Source of the DNA: DATEHQ01 sp035279525
GTDB taxonomy: Bacteria > Chloroflexota > Dormibacteria > Dormibacterales > Dormibacteraceae
Length of the DNA stretch: 6,019 nucleotides
Direction: 5' to 3'
NCBI GenBank assembly: GCA_035279525.1
Contig: DATEHQ010000161.1
Span: 1 to 6,019, forward strand
Part shown: one piece after another, positions 1 to 5,439 of the stretch
Layout: each line of letters opens with the position of its first letter
Position numbering within the stretch: the first letter of the stretch is position 1
Position numbers and translations under genes: made by a program
Notes under the pieces: generated by a model
Seen by the model: the letters and a program-made list of their open reading frames with translations, nothing else
What the model was told of the DNA's origin: nothing
Database searches by the model: none

Positions 1-24
1 GCCGCAGGCCGGGGATGGGGCCGA
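1..24. repeat. 24-bp direct repeat, left copy (window edge)
   Basis: This stretch is identical over all 24 bases to positions 127-150, so the two copies bracket the hairpin array at 50-121. It contains the inner part of a GCA-loop inverted repeat (GCAGGCCGG), whose left arm would lie outside the window. After the copy, a degenerate G-rich unit resembling GGGATGGGGCCGA continues to about 46, with another GGCCGGGGATGGG at 31-43. No coding sense was found. It may be one unit of a dispersed intergenic repeat family, but that is inference. Confidence 0.85.
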
Positions 25-49
25 GGATAGGGCCGGGGATGGGATAGTT

Positions 50-121
50 CTTCCCCACGCAGTGGGGGACTGGTCTTCCCCACGCAGTGGGGGGACTGGT
101 CTTCCCCACGCAGTGGGGAAG
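50..121. repeat. Three tandem hairpin-forming repeats
   Basis: The 18-base core CTTCCCCACGCAGTGGGG occurs three times, at 50-67, 75-92 and 101-118, with periods of 25 and 26 bases. The first two copies are followed by a G run plus GACTGGT (one and two extra G respectively). Each core is an inverted repeat, CCCCAC / GCA loop / GTGGGG. The third copy extends to a perfect 9-bp stem, CTTCCCCAC (101-109) and GTGGGGAAG (113-121). There is no T tract on either strand, so these are not ordinary rho-independent terminators. Copies are nearly contiguous, with no spacers of CRISPR type. Function unknown. Confidence 0.9.
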
Positions 122-123
122 TA

Positions 124-138
124 CCGGCCGCAGGCCGG
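124..138. repeat. Second GCA-loop hairpin, 6-bp perfect stem
   Basis: The left arm CCGGCC (124-129) and right arm GGCCGG (133-138) are perfect reverse complements around a GCA trinucleotide (130-132). The arms differ in sequence from the CTTCCCCAC hairpins, but the loop is the same. The right part lies inside the second copy of the 24-bp repeat. The shared loop with different arms suggests selection for, or a copying mechanism that preserves, the hairpin shape. Confidence 0.75.
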
Positions 139-150
139 GGATGGGGCCGA
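127..150. repeat. 24-bp direct repeat, right copy
   Basis: This is the perfect second copy of positions 1-24. It is followed by a further degenerate AGATGGGGCCG unit (151-161) and ends about 28 bases before the acpS-nnrD start. Together with the left copy and the enclosed hairpins it forms a composite of about 150 bp in front of the gene cluster. Confidence 0.85.
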
Positions 151-188
151 AGATGGGGCCGCGCCGGCTACCCCACAATGTGAGTGAA

Positions 189-1418
189 ATGCAGCGCATC
201 GGGGTCGACGCCGTCTCCGTGGACCGCATCGCCCTCGCGGTCGAGCGTTCCGGCCCAGGCTTCCTGAAGAAGGTCTACACCCCCGCGGAGCAGGCCTACT
301 GCGGCGCCAACGCCGAACGCCTCGCCGGCCGGTGGGCGGCCAAGGAAGCCGTCATCAAATGCTTCGACGGCACCGGCATCTGCTTCCCGCGACGGAAGAT
401 CGAGGTGCTGCCAGGCCCGAACGGCGCGCCGCGGACGCGCCTGCTGGGAGATGGGCGCGGCGCCCGGGTCGAGGTGAGCATCACCCACCACAGCAGGCTC
501 GCCGTGGCGACGGCGCACCTGGAGATGCCGGACGTGGTCGACACCCTTCTCCCGGCGCCGGACGCGGTGCTGATCCCCCATCGGCCTCGCGACGCCCACA
601 AGGGCACCTTCGGAACGGCGGTCGTCCTGGCCGGCAGCCTCGGTCTGACGGGGGCCGCCTACCTCTCCTCGACCGCCGCGGCCCGCACCGGCGCGGGCCT
701 GGTCCGGCTCCTGGTGGCGGACACCATCTACCCGATCCTGGCCGCCAAGTGCACCGAGGTGATGGCGACGCCTGTCCCCGAGGTCGCGCCCGGCGCCGTC
801 GGCCACGCCGCCTACAGCTCGATCCTGGCCCAGATGGCCGCCGCCGAGGTCGGGATCGTCGGTCCAGGCCTTGGACGCGACAGCTCGACGTGGCGGCTGG
901 TGATCGACCTCGCGATGCACGCCAGGTGCCCTGTGGTGATCGACGCCGACGGGCTCAATGCGCTGGCTGAAGCCCCCCGGGCCAAAGGCAAGCTCGGTAA
1001 GCAGCGGGTGCTCACCCCCCACCCAGGGGAGCTCGCCCGGCTGACCGGCAGGACCGCCGAAGCGATCAACGCCGACCGCCCCGCCGCGGCGCGAAAGGCG
1101 GCCAAGGAGTGGGGGGCGGTGGTCGTGCTGAAGGGAGCCCACACCGTGGTCGCGCATCCCGACGGAAGGATCAGCGAGGACCCTCACGAGGTGCCGGCGC
1201 TGGCGACGGGCGGCACGGGCGACGTGCTGTCCGGGATCATCGGCGGCCTGATCTCGCAGGGATCCGACCCTTTTGGTGCGTCCGTGACCGGCGTCTACAT
1301 CCACGCTGCCGCCGGCCGGCGGATCGCGCAGCGCCTGGGGGACTCGGGCCTGCTCGCGGGGGACCTTCTCCGCGAGATCCCGCTCGTGATGCACGTACTC
1401 CGGCAGGGCGGCCTCTGA
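189..1418 (+). CDS. acpS-nnrD: Holo-ACP synthase / ADP-dependent NAD(P)H-hydrate dehydratase fusion
   Basis: One uninterrupted frame of 409 residues joins two enzymes. Residues 1-111 are a complete AcpS, which transfers phosphopantetheine from CoA to acyl carrier protein. Visible motifs are GVDAVSVDRI (metal-binding Asp7), FLKKVYTPAE, LAGRWAAKEAVIK (Glu53) and VSITHHSRLAVATA. After a short linker, residues 130-409 are NnrD, which dehydrates the S form of hydrated NAD(P)H using ADP. Its motifs are HKGTFGTAVVLAGS (138-150), TGAAYLSSTAAARTGAGLV, GPGLG (225-229), VIDADGLN (250-257), LTPHPGELARL (275-285) and ATGGTGDVLSGI (339-350, catalytic Asp345 expected). The usual NnrE epimerase partner is absent, and AcpS sits where NnrE is normally fused. 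The start is ATG 189, which places GVD as in other AcpS proteins. GTG 180 (giving MSEMQRIG) is equally plausible, and no clear Shine-Dalgarno supports either. CACAAT at 174-179 could be a -10 box for a near-leaderless transcript, but this is weak. The reading could be extended to GTG 87, but only through the repeats. Confidence 0.93.
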   Translation: MQRIGVDAVSVDRIALAVERSGPGFLKKVYTPAEQAYCGANAERLAGRWAAKEAVIKCFDGTGICFPRRKIEVLPGPNGAPRTRLLGDGRGARVEVSITHHSRLAVATAHLEMPDVVDTLLPAPDAVLIPHRPRDAHKGTFGTAVVLAGSLGLTGAAYLSSTAAARTGAGLVRLLVADTIYPILAAKCTEVMATPVPEVAPGAVGHAAYSSILAQMAAAEVGIVGPGLGRDSSTWRLVIDLAMHARCPVVIDADGLNALAEAPRAKGKLGKQRVLTPHPGELARLTGRTAEAINADRPAAARKAAKEWGAVVVLKGAHTVVAHPDGRISEDPHEVPALATGGTGDVLSGIIGGLISQGSDPFGASVTGVYIHAAAGRRIAQRLGDSGLLAGDLLREIPLVMHVLRQGGL

Positions 1419-2488
1419 TCCTGGGGGTCCCGCTTCGTTGGGCTGACGTAGACCTTCACGCCGTGCGCGCCAACTGCGGGCGCATCCTGGGCCATCTCCC
1501 GAAAGGCACGCGACTGTACGCGGTCGTGAAAGCGGGCGGTTACGGCCACGGCGCGGTACCGGTCGCGCGAGCCGCTCTCGAGGGCGGCGCCACCGGGCTG
1601 GCCGTCGCCACGCTCGAGGAAGCGAGGGAGCTCTCCGGCTTGTTGCCCGCCAGCGACGTCCTGGTGATGGGCGGGCTGACCCCCGGCCAGGCCGGCGCGG
1701 CGGCCGCGACGGGCTGCGCCATCGCCGTCTCCAGCCGCGAGCTCGCCGCGGCGCTGGGCGACCGGGACGAGGTGGTCGACGTGCACCTGAAGATCGACAC
1801 GGGGATGGGCCGCTTCGGCTGCAGCCCGGCTGAAGCTCCCGCCCTCGCCCGATTCATCGCCGAATCTGACGCGCTGAGGCTCGCCGGCACCTGGACGCAC
1901 TTCGCGTCGTCCGAATCGAACGAAACCATGACGCGCAGCCAGTTTGCGAGCTTCATGGACGCGCTCGGCACGTTGGGCGTCGACCCCGGAATCCGCCACG
2001 CCTGCAACTCGGCGGGAGCGCGTCTATACCCGGAGTTTTCGCTCGACGCGGTGCGCTGCGGCATCGCCATCTACGGCTGCGAGTGGCCGGGACTCGAGCC
2101 GGCATTGAGCCTCAGGTCGGTCGTCACGCACGTGAAGAAAGTGGAGAGAGGCGCAACCGTCGGCTACGGCGCGCTCTGGCGGGCCTCCGGCAAGGCTCTT
2201 GTCGCCACCGTGGCCATCGGTTACGCGGACGGCGTCCATCGCGCCCGGGCCAACCGGGGCGACGTGCTCGTCCGCGGCCGCCGCGCGCCTCTGATCGGCG
2301 TGGTCAGCATGGACGCCATCACGATCGACGTGACGGGGGTGCCGGGCGTGGCGGTGGGCGACGAGGCGACCTTGATCGGCCGCGACGGGGATGAGCGCAT
2401 CACGGCCGAGGAGGTAGGTGAATGGTCGGGGACGATCTCATACGAGGTCCTGACCTCGATCGGCCCCCGCGTGGCACGCCGCCACTGA
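1415..2488 (+). CDS. alr: Alanine racemase (PLP-dependent), apparent CTG start
   Basis: The enzyme interconverts L- and D-alanine for peptidoglycan, in the cytoplasm. From CTG 1415 the product is 357 residues, close to the usual length. The N-terminal strand RWADVDLHAVRAN is followed by the PLP-lysine motif YAVVKAGGYGHG (Lys39). Next come KIDTGMGRFG (126-135, substrate-binding Arg133), the RCGIAIYG segment (214-221), VGYGA with the second catalytic base Tyr251, GYADG (269-273), VSMD (Met299) and ISYEVLTSIGPRV near the end. All key residues are present. The start is unusual: no ATG, GTG or TTG is in frame between 1109 and 1463. GTG 1463 would remove the conserved first strand. CTG 1415 overlaps the upstream TGA by four bases (CTGA) and has AGGG at 1405-1408 six bases upstream, a good ribosome-binding position. 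CTG 1421 is an alternative. A local base error that hides a normal start is also possible. The 4-bp overlap implies co-translation with acpS-nnrD. Confidence 0.93.
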   Translation: MILGVPLRWADVDLHAVRANCGRILGHLPKGTRLYAVVKAGGYGHGAVPVARAALEGGATGLAVATLEEARELSGLLPASDVLVMGGLTPGQAGAAAATGCAIAVSSRELAAALGDRDEVVDVHLKIDTGMGRFGCSPAEAPALARFIAESDALRLAGTWTHFASSESNETMTRSQFASFMDALGTLGVDPGIRHACNSAGARLYPEFSLDAVRCGIAIYGCEWPGLEPALSLRSVVTHVKKVERGATVGYGALWRASGKALVATVAIGYADGVHRARANRGDVLVRGRRAPLIGVVSMDAITIDVTGVPGVAVGDEATLIGRDGDERITAEEVGEWSGTISYEVLTSIGPRVARRH

Positions 2489-2501
2489 CGGTTCCGCACG
2501 G

Positions 2502-2511
2502 TTTGATCAAA
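2502..2511. promoter_or_regulatory. Palindrome TTTGATCAAA, upstream copy (possible operator)
   Basis: This is a perfect 10-bp palindrome 13 bases after the alr stop. It is identical to 2544-2553, and the two centres are exactly 42 bp apart, about four helical turns. AT-rich palindromes stand out in this GC-rich setting. Beyond AGGG on the right, its flanks do not extend the symmetry. A paired binding site for a dimeric regulator of the downstream sigma-factor gene is the simplest reading, but no regulator can be named. Confidence 0.5.
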
Positions 2512-2536
2512 GGGCCCCCATCCGCCTGAGAAGCAC

Positions 2537-2560
2537 GGGGCGTTTTGATCAAAGCGCCCC
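2537..2560. promoter_or_regulatory. 24-bp near-perfect palindrome around second TTTGATCAAA
   Basis: Arms GGGGCG (2537-2542) and CGCCCC (2555-2560) enclose the 10-bp palindrome TTTGATCAAA (2544-2553). The only asymmetry is the T2543/G2554 pair, which would be a G-U wobble in RNA. As RNA it could fold into a strong hairpin with a GAUC loop. No U tract follows on either strand, so a rho-independent terminator is unlikely. As DNA it looks like an operator. Its centre lies about 64 bases upstream of the transcription start expected from the promoter at 2579-2605, a position often used by activators. Confidence 0.5.
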
Positions 2561-2578
2561 AAACGGCCGCGCGGTTTC

Positions 2579-2605
2579 GGAATACCTGGGTGGGGCGCCC
2601 CGGTT
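2579..2605 (+). promoter_or_regulatory. Candidate SigR-type (autoregulatory) promoter, GGAAT-N19-GTT
   Basis: GGAAT at 2579-2583 and GTT at 2603-2605 are separated by 19 bases. This matches, from memory, the SigR/SigH promoter class (GGAA[T/C], spacer about 18-19, GTT). It lies directly in front of the SigR-like gene, where autoregulatory promoters of this family are usually found. Transcription would begin near 2611-2614, giving a leader of about 22-37 bases. The spacer contains the perfect palindrome GGGGCGCCCC (2592-2601), which repeats the arm sequence of the 24-bp palindrome upstream. Start-site mapping has not been seen, so this is a motif match only. Confidence 0.5.
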
Positions 2606-2635
2606 GGAAAGGTACCGAGAGCGGGTACATGTAGA

Positions 2636-3226
2636 GTGGCTTTACTGATGGCGGAACCACTCCCTCAGACCGACTTCGCGGAAGAGGCATTGACACATCT
2701 GGACACGCTTTATCGGGGAGCCCTCCGGCTCACCCGCGATCCCGATCAGGCGCAGGACCTCGTGCAGGAGGCTTACCTGCGAGCGCTCCGCTATCAGCAC
2801 AGCTACCAGCAGGGCACGAACATGAAAGCCTGGCTGTTCGCGATCATGCGCAATTTGTTCTGGGACCGCTTCAAGGGGTCGCGCAAGGAGGACGTCAGCC
2901 TGGACGACGTCGGCGATTTCGTCCTTTACGACAAGCTCAAGGACGAGGGCGCCAAGCCAGAGGAGGACGTGCTCGACAAGCTCGCGGCCACCGAGGTGGT
3001 GGCAGCCGTCGAGAAGCTCCCTCCGCTCCACCGGGAGGTCGTACTGCTGGTGGACGTCGAAGGCTTCTCCTACAAAGACGCCGCGCAGACGCTGGGGGTG
3101 CCGATCGGCACCGTGATGTCCCGCCTGCACCGGGCGCGGCAGCAGCTCCAAAAATCCCTCTATGACTACGCCGTCGAATCGGGTATCGTCCGCAGCGACG
3201 GCATGAGGCAGCTTCCTCAGCAATGA
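2636..3226 (+). CDS. sigR: ECF sigma factor of the SigR/SigH (thiol-oxidative stress) type
   Basis: This 196-residue protein has the two-domain layout of a group 4 sigma factor. Region 2 runs over about residues 15-84: HLDTLYRGALRLTRDP, DQAQDLVQEAYLRAL (RNA polymerase binding), then GTNMKAWLFAIMRNLFWDRF (-10 recognition). A charged linker (85-118) follows. Region 4 (about 120-175) contains KLPPLHREVVLLVDVEGFSYKDAA and the helix-turn-helix TLGVPIGTVMSRLHRARQQL that reads the -35 element. The EGTN-like QGTNMKAWL stretch and the HREVVLLVDVEGFSYKD wording resemble SigR/SigH more than other ECF groups. The anti-sigma partner overlaps its 3' end. GTG 2636 is taken as the start. ATG 2648 (residue 5) is a good alternative with AGTGG eight bases upstream, and the choice does not affect the domains. 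Expression is probably autoregulated from 2579-2605. Family is certain; the SigR subgroup is likely. Confidence 0.92.
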   Translation: MALLMAEPLPQTDFAEEALTHLDTLYRGALRLTRDPDQAQDLVQEAYLRALRYQHSYQQGTNMKAWLFAIMRNLFWDRFKGSRKEDVSLDDVGDFVLYDKLKDEGAKPEEDVLDKLAATEVVAAVEKLPPLHREVVLLVDVEGFSYKDAAQTLGVPIGTVMSRLHRARQQLQKSLYDYAVESGIVRSDGMRQLPQQ

Positions 3227-3441
3227 ACTGCAAGGACTGTTCCGACAAGCTCGACCGGTACGTCGACCGGGAGTTGACCGACACCGAGGTGCTCGAACTG
3301 CAGCTCCACCTCGAAGGCTGCCCCGACTGCATGGACCACTACGAGTTTCAGGACCATCTGAAGCGCCTGGTCAAGCACTCGTGCGACTGCGACACGGCAC
3401 CGCCGGCGTTTCGCGAAAAGCTGCGCCAACTCCTGAGCTGA
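3223..3441 (+). CDS. rsrA: RsrA-like zinc-binding, redox-type anti-sigma factor
   Basis: This is a 72-residue soluble protein with no membrane segment. It carries the ZAS zinc signature: Cys6, then His29-x3-Cys33-x2-Cys36 (HLEGCPDC). The second half, YEFQDHLKRLVKHSC, then APPAFREKLRQLL, closely follows Streptomyces RsrA as I remember it, including a late cysteine (Cys54). Cys3 and Cys56 are additional cysteines. In RsrA, oxidation forms a disulfide involving zinc ligands, releases zinc and frees the sigma factor. The same behaviour is inferred here because all four ligands are present. Its ATG overlaps the sigma-factor stop (ATGA, 3223-3226), so the two are co-translated and stoichiometric. 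It is shorter than RsrA (about 105 residues), lacking that protein's C-terminal tail, and has a spacing three residues shorter between the first Cys and His. Confidence 0.9.
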   Translation: MNCKDCSDKLDRYVDRELTDTEVLELQLHLEGCPDCMDHYEFQDHLKRLVKHSCDCDTAPPAFREKLRQLLS

Positions 3442-3477
3442 CCCCGCGCGTCACCCCGCGCAGCCTGGTTGGCCTGG

Positions 3478-4107
3478 ATGAGCCGGACTGTGAGTGAGCG
3501 GCTCAGCGCCGCCCGCCTCTGCGTCATCACCCCGGACGCCGATGCCGAGCGCCTGCTCGACCTCGTCTCGGCCGCCCAGCGGGGCGGCGCCGGCGTGATC
3601 CAGCTGCGGCACAAGACCATGTCGCGCGGCGAGCTGGTCCGCCTGGCGCGCGAGCTGAGGCGCCTCATCACCCAGGCGCTGTTCATCGTGAACGACCACG
3701 TCGACATCGCTCTGCTCAGCGAGGCCGACGGCGTCCACCTCGGCCCAGACGACATCAGCGTGGCAGCGGCCCGTCGCGTCGCGGGGGACCGGTTGCTGAT
3801 CGGCGCGTCGGCCTCCAGCGTGGATGTCGCGCGTGCGGCGATCGCCGACGGCGCCGACTACCTCGGCTGCGGTCCCGCCTTCGCCACCCCGATCAAGTCG
3901 GAAAAGAAGGTGATCGGGCCGGAGGGCATCGCCGTCATATCCGCCGCGGTGACGGTGCCGGTCTTCGCCATCGGCGGAATCGACGAGTCCAACGTCACGA
4001 AGCTGACCGCGCTCTCGCTTCGGCGCGTTTGCGTGATCCGCGCCGTCGGTGGCGCGCACGACCCCGAGGCGGCCGCCCGCGCGCTGCGTGCGATGCTGGA
4101 CGCGTGA
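3478..4107 (+). CDS. thiE: Thiamine-phosphate synthase
   Basis: ThiE couples HMP pyrophosphate with thiazole phosphate to make thiamine monophosphate. The 209-residue product is the usual length for this TIM-barrel enzyme. Motifs in order are VIQLRHK (40-46; family usually QLREK, so Glu is His here, with Gln42, Arg44 and Lys46 kept), IVNDHVDIALLSEADGVHLGPDD (metal ligands in ND and PDD), IGASASS (108-114), YLGCGPAFATPIK (128-140), PVFAIGGID (161-169) and VCVIRAV (184-190). In ATPIK the second Thr of the usual TxTK is Ile139, a substitution in the thiazole-phosphate region. Start choice is uncertain: ATG 3478 is used; GTG 3490 (preceded by GGATGAG) and TTG 3469 are in frame. It begins 36 bp after the anti-sigma gene with no visible promoter or riboswitch between, and overlaps thiL by four bases. 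Confidence 0.92.
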   Translation: MSRTVSERLSAARLCVITPDADAERLLDLVSAAQRGGAGVIQLRHKTMSRGELVRLARELRRLITQALFIVNDHVDIALLSEADGVHLGPDDISVAAARRVAGDRLLIGASASSVDVARAAIADGADYLGCGPAFATPIKSEKKVIGPEGIAVISAAVTVPVFAIGGIDESNVTKLTALSLRRVCVIRAVGGAHDPEAAARALRAMLDA

Positions 4108-5003
4108 CGAAGCTCGAGGGCCTGGGCGAAGCCGAGCTCCTCAAGCGGATCATGCCGTACCTCACGACGACCGGCTACCAGGTCGTCGCCGGCGAGGACG
4201 ACGCAGCCGTATGGCCGAGCCTCGACCCGGACCTTCCGCAGGACTTCGTGGTCGCCAGCTGCGACAGCTCGGTCGAGGGTGTGCACTTCGACCTCTCGTG
4301 GATGTCGCCCGCCGACGCCGGCCACCGCGCGCTGGCGCTTGCGCTGGGCGACCTCGCCGCCAAAGGCGCCGCTCCGAGATACGTCCTGGTGGCGCTCGCG
4401 GCGCCGCGGTCGTGGCCGGTCGATCACGTGACCGGCCTCTACGAGGGCCTGCACAGGGTCGCGGCGCGCTACGACATCACCATCGCCGGCGGGGACACGA
4501 CGGCGACGCCGGGGCCCGCCGTCCTGACGCTCACGGTCCTGGGCACGGTGGCGGAGGTGCCCCTTGCGAGGTCGCGGGTCGAGCCGGGCTGGGCGGTTGC
4601 CGTCAGCGGTCCGCTCGGCGGCCCGGCCGTCGCGCTGCGGGAGCGTCGGGTCCATCTTCCCGAGCCGCGGTTCAACGAGGGCGTTCGCTTCAACCAGGCC
4701 GGCCTGTGCTGCGGGGACATCTCGGACGGGCTCTTTCGGGAGATGCAGAAGTTCGCCGCGGCGTCAGGCGCCGGAAGCGTGATCAGCACGGCGGACATCC
4801 CGGTCGCCCCCGGTGCGACGCTCCAGGACGCCCTGACCGGCGGCGAGGAGTCGGAGCTGGTGTGCGTCGGCCCCGAGGACAGGCTCATCCATGCGGGCCT
4901 GCGACCGATTGGCCGCATGACCGCGGAGCCGGAAGTGCGGGTCGTGGCGGCTGACGGCACGGACCTGGCCGCCACGCTCCATGGCTACGACCACTTTGCC
5001 TGA
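4104..5003 (+). CDS. thiL: Thiamine-monophosphate kinase
   Basis: ThiL phosphorylates thiamine monophosphate to the active cofactor thiamine diphosphate, the step after its neighbour ThiE. The GTG start overlaps the thiE stop as GTGA, giving 299 residues, slightly short of the usual 310-330. The AIRS-kinase fold motifs are present: GEDDAAV (30-36, normally GDDAAV), SCDSSVEGVHF (52-62), GHRALALALGDLAAKGAAP (73-91), IAGGDTTATPG (127-137), VEPGWAVAVSGPLGG (159-173), CGDISDGL (203-210), ALTGGEESELVCV (243-255) and the terminal GYDHF. Two conserved motifs are altered. The family GGEDYEL is GGEESEL here, so Asp becomes Glu and Tyr becomes Ser. The SDLAAMGA loop is GDLAAKGA. The metal-binding acidic residues elsewhere look intact, so an active enzyme is expected. 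The shortening falls between about residues 172 and 185. Confidence 0.92.
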   Translation: MTKLEGLGEAELLKRIMPYLTTTGYQVVAGEDDAAVWPSLDPDLPQDFVVASCDSSVEGVHFDLSWMSPADAGHRALALALGDLAAKGAAPRYVLVALAAPRSWPVDHVTGLYEGLHRVAARYDITIAGGDTTATPGPAVLTLTVLGTVAEVPLARSRVEPGWAVAVSGPLGGPAVALRERRVHLPEPRFNEGVRFNQAGLCCGDISDGLFREMQKFAAASGAGSVISTADIPVAPGATLQDALTGGEESELVCVGPEDRLIHAGLRPIGRMTAEPEVRVVAADGTDLAATLHGYDHFA

Positions 5004-5439
5004 CGCCCGGCGCACGCCGGACGCTCCTCGTGAGCAGATCACGAGCACGCCGGCGGAGACCGAGGCTGCCGGGGAGCTCCTCGGCGAGAGTCTGCTGACG
5101 GGTGACATCGTCCTCTTGACCGGCGACCTCGGAGCGGGCAAGACGACCTTCGTCCGCGGCGTGGCTCGAGGCACGGGCTCGACCGCCCACGTCGCGAGCC
5201 CTACGTTTCAGCTGGTGCGGATCTATCCCGGCCGGGTGCAGCTGGCTCACATCGACCTGTATCGGATCGAGGCGACATCCGAGCTCGCCGAGCTCGGGAT
5301 CGAGGAGCTCGCCGATCAGGGCGCGATCGTCGTCGAGTGGGGCGAGCGCATCGCTGTGGGGGGCGCGGCGTCGATCCAGATCGAGCACCTGGGCGGCGAC
5401 CGCCGGCTGATCAGGCTGAAGCGTGATCTTCGTCGTTGA
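4981..5439 (+). CDS. tsaE: tRNA t6A biosynthesis ATPase TsaE
   Basis: TsaE is the P-loop ATPase that, with TsaB and TsaD, installs the N6-threonylcarbamoyl group on A37 of tRNAs reading ANN codons. The 152-residue protein shows Walker A LTGDLGAGKTTFVRG (46-60, Lys54, Thr55), ASPTFQLVRIY (72-82), AHIDLYRIE (89-97) and the late VVEWGER (117-123), all in family order. The first roughly 20 residues (MATTTLPDARR...) are a poorly structured Pro/Thr-rich extension before TSTPAETEAAGELLGESL. ATG 4981 is the only ATG that keeps the N-terminal helix. It overlaps the thiL end by 23 bases and has no obvious Shine-Dalgarno, implying translational coupling. Placement between thiL and tsaB is a common arrangement. 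Confidence 0.93.
   Translation: MATTTLPDARRTPDAPREQITSTPAETEAAGELLGESLLTGDIVLLTGDLGAGKTTFVRGVARGTGSTAHVASPTFQLVRIYPGRVQLAHIDLYRIEATSELAELGIEELADQGAIVVEWGERIAVGGAASIQIEHLGGDRRLIRLKRDLRR

Noticed and set aside
50..121. CRISPR array
   Set aside because: Units are nearly contiguous with only 7-8 base intervals that are themselves repeated; there are no unique spacers and no cas genes.
87..188. N-terminal extension of the AcpS-NnrD frame back to GTG 87
   Set aside because: The added 34 residues are encoded by the hairpin and G-rich repeats, and AcpS proteins begin at the GVD segment reached from ATG 189 or GTG 180.
168..1394. 408-codon open frame on the minus strand opposite acpS-nnrD
   Set aside because: It is an arginine/glycine/histidine-rich shadow of the GC-rich coding frame with no recognisable domain; long antisense frames elsewhere in the window are the same.
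1109..1414. Extended alr start at GTG 1109
   Set aside because: The extra 102 residues are an arginine-rich out-of-frame reading of the NnrD coding sequence, with no similarity to alanine racemase.
2502..2553. FNR/CRP-type binding sites
   Set aside because: FNR sites are TTGAT-N4-ATCAA; here TTGAT and ATCAA overlap with no spacer, so the geometry does not fit.
2537..2560. Rho-independent terminator for alr
   Set aside because: The stem is strong, but no T tract follows on either strand and the centre is a perfect TTTGATCAAA palindrome repeated 42 bp upstream, more like an operator.
3441..3461. Direct repeat ACCCCGCGC (3441-3449 and 3453-3461)
   Set aside because: Short and GC-rich; expected by chance in this composition and not linked to any signal.
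3400..3478. TPP riboswitch before thiE
   Set aside because: Only 36 bp separate rsrA and thiE. CTGAG occurs at 3433-3437, but the paired ACCTGA / TGGATAAT-like conserved parts of the THI element are absent.
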